Shown here in pieces: positions 11,601 through 27,300 of a stretch of 64,000 nucleotides of DNA. The notes beneath the pieces are model-generated. The model had not been told where the DNA came from, made no database searches, and was given only the letters and a program-made list of their open reading frames with translations. How positions within the stretch are numbered: position 1 is the first letter of the stretch; every line of letters starts with the position of its first letter. Made by a program: the position numbers and the translations under genes. The DNA lies in the NCBI GenBank assembly GCA_035772405.1, contig JAYKKM010000473.1, positions 248,001 to 312,000 of the forward strand, given 5' to 3'. The stretch comes from Chrysogorgia sp. JL179-B06 (Eukaryota > Cnidaria > Anthozoa > Scleralcyonacea > Chrysogorgiidae).

Positions 11601-12309
11601 TCTCAATAGTTTCTCAATAGTTTCTCAATAGTTTCTAAATAGTCTCTCAATAGTTTCTCAATAATTTTGCAAAAGTTTCTCAATAGTTTCTCAATAGTTT
11701 CTCAATAATTCTTCAATAGTTTCTCAATAGTTTCTCAATAGTTTCTCAATAGTTTCTCAATAATTTCACAATAGTTTCACGATAGTTTCTCAATAGTTTC
11801 TCAATAGTTTCTCAATAGTTTCTCAATAGTTTCTCAATAGTTTTTCAATAGTTTCTCAATAGTTTTTCAATAGTTTCACAATAGTTTCTCAATAATTTCT
11901 CAATAATTTCTTAATAGTTTCTCAATAGTTTTTCAATAGTTTCTCAATAGTTTCTCAATAGTCTCACAATAGTTTCTCAATAATTTCTTAATAATTTCTC
12001 AATAGTTTCTCAATAGTTTTTCAATGGTCTCTCAATAGTTTCTCAATAGTTTCTCAATAGTTTCTCAATAGTTTCTCAATAGTTTTTCAATAATTTCACA
12101 ATAGTTTTACGATAGTTTCTCAATAGTTTCACAATAGTTTCACGATAGTTTCTCAATAGTTTCTCAATAATTTCTCAATAGTTTCTCAATAGTTTCACAA
12201 TAGTTTCACAATAGTTTCTCAATAGTTACTCAATAGTTTCTCAATAGTTTCACAATAGTTTCACGATAGTTTCTCAATAGTTTCACAATAGTTTCTCAAT
12301 AGTTTCTCA

Positions 12310-13560
12310 ATAATTTCAAAATAGTTTCACGATAGTTTCGCAGTAGTTTCACAATAGTTTCACGATAGTTTCTCAATAGTTTCTCAATAGTTTCACGATA
12401 GTTTCTCAATAATTTCTCAATAGTTTCACGATAGTTTCTCAATAGTTTCACAATAGTTTCACAATAGTTTCACAATAGTTTCTCAATAGTTTCACAATAG
12501 TTTCGCGATAGTTTCACAATAGTTTCTCAATAGTTTCACAATAGTTTCTCAATAGTTTCTCAATAGTTTCACAATAGTTTCACGATAGTTTCTCAATAGT
12601 TTCTCAATAGTTTCTCAATAGTTTCTCAATAATTTCACAATAGTTTCTCAATAGTTTCACAATAGTTTCACAATAGTTTCACAATAGTTTCACAATAGTT
12701 TCTCAATAGTTACTCAATAGTTTCACAATAGTTTCTCAATAGTTTCTCAATAGTTTCTCAATAGTTTGTCAATAGTTTCTCAATAGTTTCTCAATAATTT
12801 CACAATAGTTTCACGATAGTTTCTCAATAGTTTCTCAATAATTTCTTAATAGTTTGTCAATAGTTTTTCAATAGGTTCTCAATAGTTTCTCAATAGTTTC
12901 TAAATAGTCTCTCAATAGTTTCTCAATAATTTCTTAATAATTTCTCAATAGTTTCTCAATAGTTTTTCAATAGTTTCTCAATAGTTTCACAATAGTTTCA
13001 CGATAGTTTCTCAATAGTTTCTCAATAGTTTCTCAATTGTTTCTCAATAATTTCACAATAGTTTCACGATAGCTTCTCAATAGTTTCTCAATAGTTTCTC
13101 AATAGTTTCTAAATAGTTTCTCAATAGTTTCTCAATAGTTTCTCAATAGTTTCTCAATAATTTCACAATAGTTTCACGATAGTTTCTCAATAGTTTCTCA
13201 ATAGTTTCTCAATAGTTTCTCAATAGTTTCACAATAGTTTCACGATAGTTTCTCAATAATTTCTCAATAGTTACTCAATAGTTTTTAAATAGTTTCTCAA
13301 TAGTTTCTCTATATTTTCCCAATAGTTTCACGATAGTTTCTCAATAGTTTCTCAATAATTTCTTAATAGTTTCTCAATAGTTTTCCAATAGTTTCTCAAT
13401 AGTTTCGCAATAGTTTCTCAATAGTTTATAGTTTCTCAATAGTTTCTCAATAATTTCTTAATAATTTCTCAATAGTTTCTCGATAGTTTTTCAATGGTTT
13501 CTCAATAGTTACTCAATAGTTTCTCAATAGTTTCTCAATAGTTTCTCAATACTTTTTCAA
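12310..13560. repeat. CACAA/CACGA-rich subarray, left copy
   Basis: This block carries the rare variants TTTCGCGATAG (12501), TAATTTCAAAATAG and AGTTTATAGTTTCTC (about 13427). The same variants recur in the same order at 40.6-41.7 kb, offset by about 28.27 kb, and partly at 38.7-38.9 kb. It therefore represents an ancestral subarray duplicated to the other end of the satellite. Confidence 0.7.
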
Positions 13561-15369
13561 TAGTTTCTCAATAGTTTCTCAATAATTTCACAATAGTTTC
13601 ACAATAGTTTCTCAATAGTTGCTCAATAGTTGCTCAATAATTTCTTAATAGTTTCTCAATAGTTTCTCAATAGTTTCTCAATAGTTTCTCAATAATTTCT
13701 CACTAGTTTCTCAATAGTTTCTCAATAGTTTCTCAATAGTTTCTCAATAGTTTCTTAATAATTCCTCAATAGTTTCTCAATAGTTTCTCAATAATTTCTC
13801 AATTAGTTTCTCAATAGTTTCTCAATAGTTTCTCAATATATAATTTCTCAATAGTTTCTCAATAGTTGCTCAATAGTTGCTCAATAATTCCTCAATAGTT
13901 TCTCAATAGTTTCTCAATAGTTTTCTCAATTAGTTTCTCAATAGATTCTCAATAGTTTCTCAATTAGTTTCTCAATAGTTTCTCAATAGTTTCACAATAG
14001 TTTCTTCTCAGTAATTTCACAATAGTTTCACAATACTTTCTCAATAGTTTCTCAATAGTTTCTAAATAGTCTCGCAATAATTTCTCACTAGTTTCTCAAT
14101 AGTTTCTCCATAGTTTCTCAATAGTTTCTCAATAATTTCTCAATAGTTTCTCAATAGTTTCTCAATAGTTTTTCAATTAGTTTCTCAATAGTTTCTCAAT
14201 AGTTTCTCAATTAGTTTCTCAATAGTTTCTCAATAGTTTCTCAATTAGTTTCTCAATTAGTTTCTCAATAGTTTCTCAATAATTTCACAATAGTTTCTTC
14301 TCAGTAATTTCACAATAGTTTCACAATACTTTCTCAATAGTTTCTCAATAGTTTCTAAATAGTCTCTCAATAATTTCTCAATAGTTTCTCAATAGTTTCT
14401 CCATAGTTTCTAAATAGTTTCTCAATAGTTTCTTAATAGTTTCTAAATAGTTTCTCAATAGTTTCTCAATAGTTTCTCAATAGTTTTGTAATAGTTTCTC
14501 AATAGTTTCTCAATAGTTTCTCAATAGTTTCTCCATAGTTTCTCAATAGTTTCTCAATAATTTCTCAATAGTTTCTCAATAGTTTCTCAATAGTTTTTCA
14601 ATTAGTTTCTCAATAGTTTCTCAATTAGTTTCTCAATAGTTTCTCAATAGTTTCTCAATTAGTATCTCAATTAGTTTCTCAATAGTTTCCCAATAGTTTC
14701 ACAATAGTTTCTTCTCAGTAATTTCACAATAGTTTCACAATACTTTCTCAATAGTTTCTCAGTAGTTTCTAAATAGTCTCTCAATAATTTCTCAATAGTT
14801 TCTCAATAGTTTCTCCATAGTTTCTCAATATAAATTTCTCAATATTTTCTCAATAGTTTCTAAATAGTTTCTAAATAGTTTCTTAATAGTTTCTCAATAG
14901 TTTCTCAATAGTTTCTCAATAGTTTCTCAATAGTTTTGTAATAGTTTCTCAATAGTTTCTCAATAGTTTCTCAATAGTTTCTCAACTAGTTTCTCAATAG
15001 TTTCTCAATAGTTTCACAATAGTTTCACAATAGTTTCTCAAAGTTTCTCAATAGTTTCTCAATAGTTTCTCAATTGTTTCTCAATAGTTTCTCAATAGTT
15101 TCTCAATAATTTCTCAATAGTTTCTCAATAGTTTCACAATAGTTTCTCACTAGTTTCTCAATAGTTTCTCAATAGTTTCACAATAGTTTCTCAATAATTT
15201 CTCAATAGTTTATCAATAGTTTTCAATAGGTTTTCAATAGTTTCACAATAGTTTCTCAATAGTTTCTCAATAATTTCTCAATAGTTTCTCAATAGTTGCT
15301 CAATAATTTCTCAATAGTTTCTCAATAGTTTCTCAATAGTTTCTCAATAGTTTTCACAATAGTTTCTCA

Positions 15370-18300
15370 TGCAATAGTTTCTCAATAATTTCACAATAGT
15401 TTCACAATAGTTTCTCAATAGTTTCTCAATAGTTTCTCAATAATTTCTCAATAGTTTCTCAATAATTTCTCAATAGTTTCTCAATAGTTTCTCAATAGTT
15501 TCTAAATAGTTTCTCAATAGTTTCTCAATAGTTTCTCAATAGTTTCTCATTAGTTTCTCAATAGTTTCTTAATAGTTTCTCAATAGTTTCTCAATATTAT
15601 TTCTCAATAGTTTCTTAATAGTTTCTCAATAGTTTCTCAATAGTTACTCAATAGTTTCTCAATAGTTTCTTGCTAGTTTATCAATAGTTTCTCAATAATT
15701 TCTCAATAGTTTCTCAATAGTTTCTCATTAGTTTCCCAATAGTTTCTCAATAGTTTCTCAATTAGTTTCTCAATAATTTCTCAATATTTCTCAATAGTTT
15801 CCCAATAGTTTCCCAATAGTTTCTCAATAGTTTCTCAATAGTTTCTCAATAGTTTCCCAATGGTTCCCCAATAGTCTCCCAATAGTTTCTCAATAGTTTC
15901 TCAATAGTTTCTTAATAATTTCTCAATAGTTTCTCAATAATTTCTCAATAGTTTCTCAATAGTTTCTCAATAGTTTTTCAATAGTTTCTCAATATAGTTT
16001 CTGAATAGTTTCTGAATAGTTTCTCAATAGTTTCTCAATAGTTTCTCAATAGTTTCTCAATTGTTTCTCAATAGTTTCTCAATATATAGTTTCTCAATTA
16101 GTTTCTCAATAATTTCTCGATAGTTTCTCAATAATTTCTCAATAGTTTTTCAATAGTTTATCAATAATTTCTCACTAGTTTCTCAATAGTTTATCAATTG
16201 TTTCTCAATAATTTCTAAATAGTCTCTCAATAGTTTCTCAATAGTTTCTCAATAAAATCTCAATAGTTTCTCAATAGTTTCTCAATAATTTCTCACTAGT
16301 TTCTCAATAGTTTCTCAATAGTTTCTCAATAGTTTCTCAATAGTTTCTCAATAGTTTCTCAATAATTTCTCAATAGTTTGTCAATAGTTTCTCAATATAT
16401 AATTTCTCAATAGTTTCTCAATAGTTTCTCAATAGTTTCTCAATAGTTTCTCAATAGTTTCTCAATTAGTATCTCAATTAGTTTCTCAATAGTTTCTCAA
16501 TAATTTCTCAATAGTTTTCTCAATAGTTTCTCAATATATAATTTCTCAATAGTTTCTCAATAGTTTCTCAATAGTTTCTTAATAATTCCTCAATAGTTTC
16601 TCAATAGTTTCTCAATAATTTCTCAATAGTTTCTCAATAGTTTGTCGATAGTTTCTCAATTAGTTTCTCAATAGTTTCTCAATAGTTTCTCAATTAGTTT
16701 CTCAATAGTTTCTCAATAGTTTCTCAATTAGTTTCTCAATAGTTTCTCAATAGTTTCACAATAGTTTCTTCTCAGTAATTTCACAATAGTTTCACAATAC
16801 TTTCTCAATAGTTTCTCAATAGTTTCTAAATAGTCTCGCAATAACTTCTCACTAGTTTCTCAATAGTTTCTCCATAGTTTCTCAATAGTTTCTCAATAAT
16901 TTCTCAATAGTTTCTCAATAGTTTCTCAATAGATTTTCAATTAGTTTCTCAATAGTTTCTCAATAGTTTCTCAATTAGTTTCTCAATTAGTTTCTCAATA
17001 GTTTCTCAATAGTTTCATAATAGTTTCTTCTCAGTAATTTCACAATAGTTTCACAATACTTTCTCAATAGTTTCTCAATAGTTTCTAAATAGTCTCTCAA
17101 TAATTTCTCAATAGTTTCTCAATAGTTTCACAATACTTTCTCAATAGTTTCTCAATAGTTTCTCAATAGTTTCTCAATTAGTTTCTCAATTAGTTTCTCA
17201 ATAGTTTCTCAATAGTTTCTCAATTAGTTTCTCAATAGATTCTCAATAGTTTCTCAATTAGTTTCTCAATAGTTTCTCAATAGTTTCACAATAGTTTCTT
17301 CTCAGTAATTTCACAATAGTTTCACAATACTTTCTCAATAGTTTCTCAATAGTTTCTAAATAGTCTCGCAATAATTTCTCACTAGTTTCTCAATAGTTTC
17401 TCCATAGTTTCTCAATAGTTTCTCAATAATTTCTCAATAGTTTCTCAATAGTTTCTCAATAGTTTTTCAATTAGTTTCTCAATAGTTTCTCAATAGTTTC
17501 TCAATTAGTTTCTCAATAGTTTCTCAATAGTTTCTCAATTAGTTTCTCAATTAGTTTCTCAATAGTTTCTCAATAATTTCACAATAGTTTCTTCTCAGTA
17601 ATTTCACAATAGTTTCACAATACTTTCTCAATAGTTTCTCAATAGTTTCTAAATAGTCTCTCAATAATTTCTCAATAGTTTCTCAATAGTTTCTCCATAG
17701 TTTCTAAATAGTTTCTCAATAGTTTCTTAATAGTTTCTAAATAGTTTCTCAATAGTTTCTCAATAGTTTCTCAATAGTTTTGTAATAGTTTCTCAATAGT
17801 TTCTCAATAGTTTCTCAATAGTTTCTCCATAGTTTCTCAATAGTTTCTCAATAATTTCTCAATAGTTTCTCAATAGTTTCTCAATAGTTTTTCAATTAGT
17901 TTCTCAATAGTTTCTCAATTAGTTTCTCAATAGTTTCTCAATAGTTTCTCAATTAGTATCTCAATTAGTTTCTCAATAGTTTCCCAATAGTTTCACAATA
18001 GTTTCTTCTCAGTAATTTCACAATAGTTTCACAATACTTTCTCAATAGTTTCTCAGTAGTTTCTAAATAGTCTCTCAATAATTTCTCAATAGTTTCTCAA
18101 TAGTTTCTCCATAGTTTCTCAATATAAATTTCTCAATATTTTCTCAATAGTTTCTAAATAGTTTCTAAATAGTTTCTTAATAGTTTCTCAATAGTTTCTC
18201 AATAGTTTCTCAATAGTTTCTCAATAGTTTTGTAATAGTTTCTCAATAGTTTCTCAATAGTTTCTCAATAGTTTCTCAACTAGTTTCTCAATAGTTTCTC

Positions 18301-21300
18301 AATAGTTTCACAATAGTTTCACAATAGTTTCTCAAAGTTTCTCAATAGTTTCTCAATAGTTTCTCAATTGTTTCTCAATAGTTTCTCAATAGTTTCTCAA
18401 TAATTTCTCAATAGTTTCTCAATAGTTTCTCAATTAGTTTCTCAATAGTTTCTCAATAGTTTCACAATAGTTTCTTCTCAGTAATTTCACAATAGTTTCA
18501 CAATACTTTCTCAATAGTTTCTCAATAGTTTCTAAATAGTCTCGCAATAATTTCTCACTAGTTTCTCAATAGTTTCTCCATAGTTTCTCAATAGTTTCTC
18601 AATAATTTCTCAATAGTTTCTCAATAGTTTCTCAATAGTTTTTCAATTAGTTTCTCAATAGTTTCTCAATAGTTTCTCAATTAGTTTCTCAATAGTTTCT
18701 CAATAGTTTCTCAATTAGTTTCTCAATTAGTTTCTCAATAGTTTCTCAATAATTTCACAATAGTTTCTTCTCAGTAATTTCACAATAGTTTCACAATACT
18801 TTCTCAATAGTTTCTCAATAGTTTCTAAATAGTCTCTCAATAATTTCTCAATAGTTTCTCAATAGTTTCTCCATAGTTTCTAAATAGTTTCTCAATAGTT
18901 TCTCAATAGTTTCTAAATAGTTTCTCAATAGTTTCTCAATAGTTTCTCAATAGTTTCTCATTAGTTTCTCAATAGTTTCTTAATAGTTTCTCAATAGTTT
19001 CTCAATATTATTTCTCAATAGTTTCTTAATAGTTTCTCAATAGTTTCTCAATAGTTACTCAATAGTTTCTCAATAGTTTCTTGCTAGTTTATCAATAGTT
19101 TCTCAATAATTTCTCAATAGTTTCTCAATAGTTTCTCATTAGTTTCCCAATAGTTTCTCAATAGTTTCTCAATTAGTTTCTCAATAATTTCTCAATATTT
19201 CTCAATAGTTTCCCAATAGTTTCCCAATAGTTTCTCAATAGTTTCTCAATAGTTTCTCAATAGTTTCCCAATGGTTCCCCAATAGTCTCCCAATAGTTTC
19301 TCAATAGTTTCTCAATAGTTTCTTAATAATTTCTCAATAGTTTCTCAATAATTTCTCAATAGTTTCTCAATAGTTTCTCAATAGTTTTTCAATAGTTTCT
19401 CAATATAGTTTCTGAATAGTTTCTGAATAGTTTCTCAATAGTTTCTCAATAGTTTCTCAATAGTTTCTCAATTGTTTCTCAATAGTTTCTCAATATATAG
19501 TTTCTCAATTAGTTTCTCAATAATTTCTCGATAGTTTCTCAATAATTTCTCAATAGTTTTTCAATAGTTTATCAATAATTTCTCACTAGTTTCTCAATAG
19601 TTTATCAATTGTTTCTCAATAATTTCTAAATAGTCTCTCAATAGTTTCTCAATAGTTTCTCAATAAAATCTCAATAGTTTCTCAATAGTTTCTCAATAAT
19701 TTCTCACTAGTTTCTCAATAGTTTCTCAATAGTTTCTCAATAGTTTCTCAATAGTTTCTCAATAGTTTCTCAATAATTTCTCAATAGTTTGTCAATAGTT
19801 TCTCAATATATAATTTCTCAATAGTTTCTCAATAGTTTCTCAATAGTTTCTCAATAGTTTCTCAATAGTTTCTCAATTAGTATCTCAATTAGTTTCTCAA
19901 TAGTTTCTCAATAATTTCTCAATAGTTTCTCAATAGTTTCTCAATATATAATTTCTCAATAGTTTCTCAATAGTTTCTCAATAGTTTCTTAATAATTCCT
20001 CAATAGTTTCTCAATAGTTTCTCAATAATTTCTCAATAGTTTCTCAATAGTTTGTCGATAGTTTCTCAATTAGTTTCTCAATAGTTTCTCAATAGTTTCT
20101 CAATTAGTTTCTCAATAGTTTCTCAATAGTTTCTCAATTAGTTTCTCAATAGTTTCTCAATAGTTTCACAATAGTTTCTTCTCAGTAATTTCACAATAGT
20201 TTCACAATACTTTCTCAATAGTTTCTCAATAGTTTCTAAATAGTCTCGCAATAACTTCTCACTAGTTTCTCAATAGTTTCTCCATAGTTTCTCAATAGTT
20301 TCTCAATAATTTCTCAATAGTTTCTCAATAGTTTCTCAATAGATTTTCAATTAGTTTCTCAATAGTTTCTCAATAGTTTCTCAATTAGTTTCTCAATTAG
20401 TTTCTCAATAGTTTCTCAATAGTTTCATAATAGTTTCTTCTCAGTAATTTCACAATAGTTTCACAATACTTTCTCAATAGTTTCTCAATAGTTTCTAAAT
20501 AGTCTCTCAATAATTTCTCAATAGTTTCTCAATAGTTTCACAATACTTTCTCAATAGTTTCTCAATAGTTTCTCAATAGTTTCTCAATTAGTTTCTCAAT
20601 TAGTTTCTCAATAGTTTCTCAATAGTTTCTCAATTAGTTTCTCAATAGATTTCTCAATAGTTTCTCAATTAGTTTCTCAATAGTTTCTCAATAGTTTCAC
20701 AATAGTTTCTTCTCAGTAATTTCACAATAGTTTCACAATACTTTCTCAATAGTTTCTCAATAGTTTCTAAATAGTCTCGCAATAATTTCTCACTAGTTTC
20801 TCAATAGTTTCTCCATAGTTTCTCAATAGTTTCTCAATAATTTCTCAATAGTTTCTCAATAGTTTCTCAATAGTTTTTCAATTAGTTTCTCAATAGTTTC
20901 TCAATAGTTTCTCAATTAGTTTCTCAATAGTTTCTCAATAGTTTCTCAATTAGTTTCTCAATTAGTTTCTCAATAGTTTCTCAATAATTTCACAATAGTT
21001 TCTTCTCAGTAATTTCACAATAGTTTCACAATACTTTCTCAATAGTTTCTCAATAGTTTCTAAATAGTCTCTCAATAATTTCTCAATAGTTTCTCAATAG
21101 TTTCTCCATAGTTTCTAAATAGTTTCTCAATAGTTTCTTAATAGTTTCTAAATAGTTTCTCAATAGTTTCTCAATAGTTTCTCAATAGTTTTGTAATAGT
21201 TTCTCAATAGTTTCTCAATAGTTTCTCAATAGTTTCTCCATAGTTTCTCAATAGTTTCTCAATAATTTCTCAATAGTTTCTCAATAGTTTCTCAATAGTT

Positions 21301-24300
21301 TTTCAATTAGTTTCTCAATAGTTTCTCAATTAGTTTCTCAATAGTTTCTCAATAGTTTCTCAATTAGTATCTCAATTAGTTTCTCAATAGTTTCCCAATA
21401 GTTTCACAATAGTTTCTTCTCAGTAATTTCACAATAGTTTCACAATACTTTCTCAATAGTTTCTCAGTAGTTTCTAAATAGTCTCTCAATAATTTCTCAA
21501 TAGTTTCTCAATAGTTTCTCCATAGTTTCTCAATATAAATTTCTCAATATTTTCTCAATAGTTTCTAAATAGTTTCTAAATAGTTTCTTAATAGTTTCTC
21601 AATAGTTTCTCAATAGTTTCTCAATAGTTTCTCAATAGTTTTGTAATAGTTTCTCAATAGTTTCTCAATAGTTTCTCAATAGTTTCTCAACTAGTTTCTC
21701 AATAGTTTCTCAATAGTTTCACAATAGTTTCACAATAGTTTCTCAAAGTTTCTCAATAGTTTCTCAATAGTTTCTCAATTGTTTCTCAATAGTTTCTCAA
21801 TAGTTTCTCAATAATTTCTCAATAGTTTCTCAATAGTTTCTCAATTAGTTTCTCAATAGTTTCTCAATAGTTTCACAATAGTTTCTTCTCAGTAATTTCA
21901 CAATAGTTTTCACAATACTTTCTCAATAGTTTCTCAATAGTTTCTAAATAGTCTCGCAATAATTTCTCACTAGTTTCTCAATAGTTTTCCATAGTTTCTC
22001 AATAGTTTCTCAATAATTTCTCAATAGTTTCTCAATAGTTTCTCAATAGTTTTTCAATTAGTTTCTCAATAGTTTCTCAATAGTTTCTCAATTAGTTTCT
22101 CAATAGTTTCTCAATAGTTTCTCAATTAGTTTCTCAATTAGTTTCTCAATAGTTTCTCAATAATTTCACAATAGTTTCTTCTCAGTAATTTCACAATAGT
22201 TTCACAATACTTTCTCAATAGTTTCTCAATAGTTTCTAAATAGTCTCTCAATAATTTCTCAATAGTTTCTCAATAGTTTCTCCATAGTTTCTAAATAGTT
22301 TCTCAATAGTTTCTTAATAGTTTCTAAATAGTTTCTCAATAGTTTCTCAATAGTTTCTCAATAGTTTTGTAATAGTTTCTCAATAGTTTCTCAATAGTTT
22401 CTCAATAGTTTCTCCATAGTTTCTCAATAGTTTCTCAATAATTTCTCAATAGTTTCTCAATAGTTTCTCAATAGTTTTTCAATTAGTTTCTCAATAGTTT
22501 CTCAATTAGTTTCTCAATAGTTTCTCAATAGTTTCTCAATTAGTATCTCAATTAGTTTCTCAATAGTTTCCCAATAGTTTCACAATAGTTTCTTCTCAGT
22601 AATTTCACAATAGTTTCACAATACTTTCTCAATAGTTTCTCAGTAGTTTCTAAATAGTCTCTCAATAATTTCTCAATAGTTTCTCAATAGTTTCTCCATA
22701 GTTTCTCAATATAAATTTCTCAATATTTTCTCAATAGTTTCTAAATAGTTTCTAAATAGTTTCTTAATAGTTTCTCAATAGTTTCTCAATAGTTTCTCAA
22801 TAGTTTCTCAATAGTTTTGTAATAGTTTCTCAATAGTTTCTCAATAGTTTCTCAATAGTTTCTCAACTAGTTTCTCAATAGTTTCTCAATAGTTTCACAA
22901 TAGTTTCACAATAGTTTCTCAAAGTTTCTCAATAGTTTCTCAATAGTTTCTCAATTGTTTCTCAATAGTTTCTCAATAGTTTCTCAATAATTTCTCAATA
23001 GTTTCACAATAGTTTCACAATAGTTTCTCACTAGTTTCTCAATAGTTTCTCAATAGTTTCACAATAGTTTCTCAATAATTTCTCAATAGTTTATCAATAG
23101 TTTTCAATAGGTTTTCAATAGTTTCACAATAGTTTCTCAATATTTTCTCAATAATTTCTCAATAGTTTCTCAATAGTTGCTCAATAATTTCTCAATAGTT
23201 TCTCAATAGTTTCTCAATAGTTTCTCAATAGTTTCACAATAGTTTCTCATGCAATAGTTTCTCAATAATTTCACAATAGTTTCACAATAGTTTCTCAATA
23301 GTTTCTCAATAGTTTCTCAATAATTTCTCAATAGTTTCTCAATAATTTCTCAATAGTTTCTCAATAGTTTCTCAATAGTTTCTAAATAGTTTCTCAATAG
23401 TTTCTCAATAGTTTCTCAATAGTTTCTCATTAGTTTCTCAATAGTTTCTTAATAGTTTCTCAATAGTTTCTCAATATTATTTCTCAATAGTTTCTTAATA
23501 GTTTCTCAATAGTTTCTCAATAGTTACTCAATAGTTTCTCAATAGTTTCTTGCTAGTTTATCAATAGTTTCTCAATAATTTCTCAATAGTTTCTCAATAG
23601 TTTCTCATTAGTTTCCCAATAGTTTCTCAATAGTTTCTCAATTAGTTTCTCAATAATTTCTCAATATTTCTCAATAGTTTCCCAATAGTTTCCCAATAGT
23701 TTCTCAATAGTTTCTCAATAGTTTCTCAATAGTTTCCCAATGGTTCCCCAATAGTCTCCCAATAGTTTCTCAATAGTTTCTCAATAGTTTCTTAATAATT
23801 TCTCAATAGTTTCTCAATAATTTCTCAATAGTTTCTCAATAGTTTCTCAATAGTTTTTCAATAGTTTCTCAATATAGTTTCTGAATAGTTTCTGAATAGT
23901 TTCTCAATAGTTTCTCAATAGTTTCTCAATAGTTTCTCAATAGTTTCTCAATAGTTTCTCAATATATAGTTTCTCAATTAGTTTCTCAATAATTTCTCGA
24001 TAGTTTCCCAATAATTTCTCAATAGTTTTTCAATAGTTTATCAATAATTTCTCACTAGTTTCTCAATAGTTTATCAATTGTTTCTCAATAATTTCTAAAT
24101 AGTCTCTCAATAGTTTCTCAATAGTTTCTCAATAAAATCTCAATAGTTTCTCAATAGTTTCTCAATAATTTCTCACTAGTTTCTCAATAGTTTCTCAATA
24201 GTTTCTCAATAGTTTCTCAATAGTTTCTCAATAGTTTCTCAATAATTTCTCAATAGTTTGTCAATAGTTTCTCAATATATAATTTCTCAATAGTTTCTCA

Positions 24301-27300
24301 ATAGTTTCTCAATAGTTTCTCAATAGTTTCTCAATAGTTTCTCAATTAGTATCTCAATTAGTTTCTCAATAGTTTCTCAATAATTTCTCAATAGTTTCTC
24401 AATAGTTTCTCAATATATAATTTCTCAATAGTTTCTCAATAGTTTCTCAATAGTTTCTTAATAATTCCTCAATAGTTTCTCAATAGTTTCTCAATAATTT
24501 CTCAATAGTTTCTCAATAGTTTGTCGATAGTTTCTCAATTAGTTTCTCAATAGTTTCTCAATAGTTTCTCAATTAGTTTCTCAATAGTTTCTCAATAGTT
24601 TCTCAATTAGTTTCTCAATAGTTTCTCAATAGTTTCACAATAGTTTCTCAATATATAATTTCTCAATAGTTTCTCAATAGTTTCTCAATAGTTTCTTAAT
24701 AATTCCTCAATAGTTTCTCAATAGTTTCTCAATAATTTCTCAATAGTTTCTCAATAGTTTGTCGATAGTTTCTCAATTAGTTTCTCAATAGTTTCTCAGT
24801 AATTTCACAATAGTTTCACAATACTTTCTCAATAGTTTCTCAATAGTTTCTAAATAGTCTCGCAATAACTTCTCACTAGTTTCTCAATAGATTCTCAATA
24901 ATTTCTCAATAGTTTCTCAATAGTTTCTCAATAGTTTCTCAATAGTTTCTCAATTAGTTTCTCAATAATTTCTCACTAGTTTCTCAATAGTTTCTCAATA
25001 ATTTCTCAATAGTTTCTCAATAATTTCTCACTAGTTTCTCAATAATTTCTCAATAGTTTCTCAATAGTTTCTCAATAATTTCTCAATAGTTTCTCAATAG
25101 TTTCTCAATAGATTTTCAATTAGTTTCTCAATAGTTTCTCAATAGTTTCTCAATTAGTTTCTCAATTAGTTTCTCAATAGTTTCTCAATAGTTTCATAAT
25201 AGTTTCTTCTCAGTAATTTCACAATAGTTTCACAATACTTTCTCAATAGTTTCTCAATAGTTTCTAAATAGTCTCTCAATAATTTCTCAATAGTTTCTCA
25301 ATAGTTTCACAATACTTTCTCAATAGTTTCTCAATAGTTTCTCAATAGTTTCTCAATTAGTTTCTCAATTAGTTTCTCAATAGTTTCTCAATAGTTTCAC
25401 AATAGTTTCTTCTCAATAATTTCTCAATAGTTTCACAATACTTTCTCAATAGTTTCTCAATAGTTTCTCCATAGTTTCTCAATAGTTTCTCAATATTTTC
25501 TCAATAGTTTCTAAATAGTTTCTCAATAGTTTCTTAATAGTTTCTAAATAGTTTCTCAATAGTTTCTCAATAGTTTCTCAATAGTTTCTCAATAGTTTCT
25601 CAATAGTTTTGTAATAGTTTCTCAATAGTTTCACAATAGTTTCTCATGCAATAGTTTCTCAATAATTTCACAATAGTTTCACAATAGTTTCACAATAGTT
25701 TCTCATGCAATAGTTTCTCAATAATTTCTCAATAATTTCTCAATAGTTTCTCAATAATTTCTCAATAGTTTCTCAATAGTTTCTCAATAGTTTCTAAATA
25801 GTCTCTCAATAGTTTCTCAATAATTTTGCAAAAGTTTCTCAATAGTTTCTCAATAGTTTCTCAATAGTTCTTCAATAGTTTCTCAATAGTTTCTCAATAG
25901 TTTCTCAATAGTTTCTCAATAATTTCACAATAGTTTCACGATAGTTCTCAATAGTTTCTCAATAGTTTCTCAATAGTTTCTCAATTAGTTTCTCAATAGT
26001 TTCTCAATAGTTTCTCAATTAGTTTCTCAATTAGTTTCTCAATAGTTTCTCAATAGTTTCACAATAGTTTCTTCTCAGTAATTTCACAATAGTTTCACAA
26101 TACTTTCTCAATAGTTTCTCAATAGTTTCTAAATAGTCTCTCAATAATTTCTCAATAGTTTCTCAATAGTTTCTCCATAGTTTCTAAATAGTTTCTCAAT
26201 AGTTTCTTAATAGTTTCTAAATAGTTTCTCAATAGTTTCTCAATAGTTTCTCAATAGTTTTGTAATAGTTTCTCAATAGTTTCTCAATAGTTTCTCAATA
26301 GTTTCTCCATAGTTTCTCAATAGTTTCTCAATAATTTCTCAATAGTTTCTCAATAGTTTCTCAATAGTTTTTCAATTAGTTTCTCAATAGTTTCTCAATT
26401 AGTTTCTCAATAGTTTCTCAATAGTTTCTCAATTAGTATCTCAATTAGTTTCTCAATAGTTTCCCAATAGTTTCACAATAGTTTCTTCTCAGTAATTTCA
26501 CAATAGTTTCACAATACTTTCTCAATAGTTTCTCAATAGTTTCTAAATAGTCTCTCAATAATTTCTCAATAGTTTCTCAATAGTTTCTCCATAGTTTCTC
26601 AATATAAATTTCTCAATATTTTCTCAATAGTTTCTAAATAGTTTCTAAATAGTTTCTTAATAGTTTCTCAATAGTTTCTCAATAGTTTCTCAATAGTTTC
26701 TCAATAGTTTTGTAATAGTTTCTCAATACTTTCTCAATAGTTTCTCAATAGTTTCTCAACTAGTTTCTCAATAGTTTCTCAATAGTTTCACAATAGTTTC
26801 ACAATAGTTTCTCAATAGTTTCTCAATAGTTTCTCAATAGTTTCTCAATTGTTTCTCAATAGTTTCTCAATAGTTTCTCAATAATTTCTCAATAGTTTCT
26901 CAATAGTTTCACAATAGTTTCTCACTAGTTTCTCAATAGTTTCTCAATAGTTTCACAATAGTTTCTCAATAATTTCTCAATAGTTTATCAATAGTTTTCA
27001 ATAGGTTTTCAATAGTTTCACAATAGTTTCTCAATAGTTTCTCAATAATTTCTCAATAGTTTCTCAATAGTTGCTCAATAATTTCTCAATAGTTTCTCAA
27101 TAGTTTCTCAATAGTTTCTCAATAGTTTCACAATAGTTTCTCATGCAATAGTTTCTCAATAATTTCACAATAGTTTCACAATAGTTTCTCAATAGTTTCT
27201 CAATAGTTTCTCAATAATTTCTCAATAGTTTCTCAATAATTTCTCAATAGTTTCTCAATAGTTTCTCAATAGTTTCTAAATAGTTTCTCAATAGTTTCTC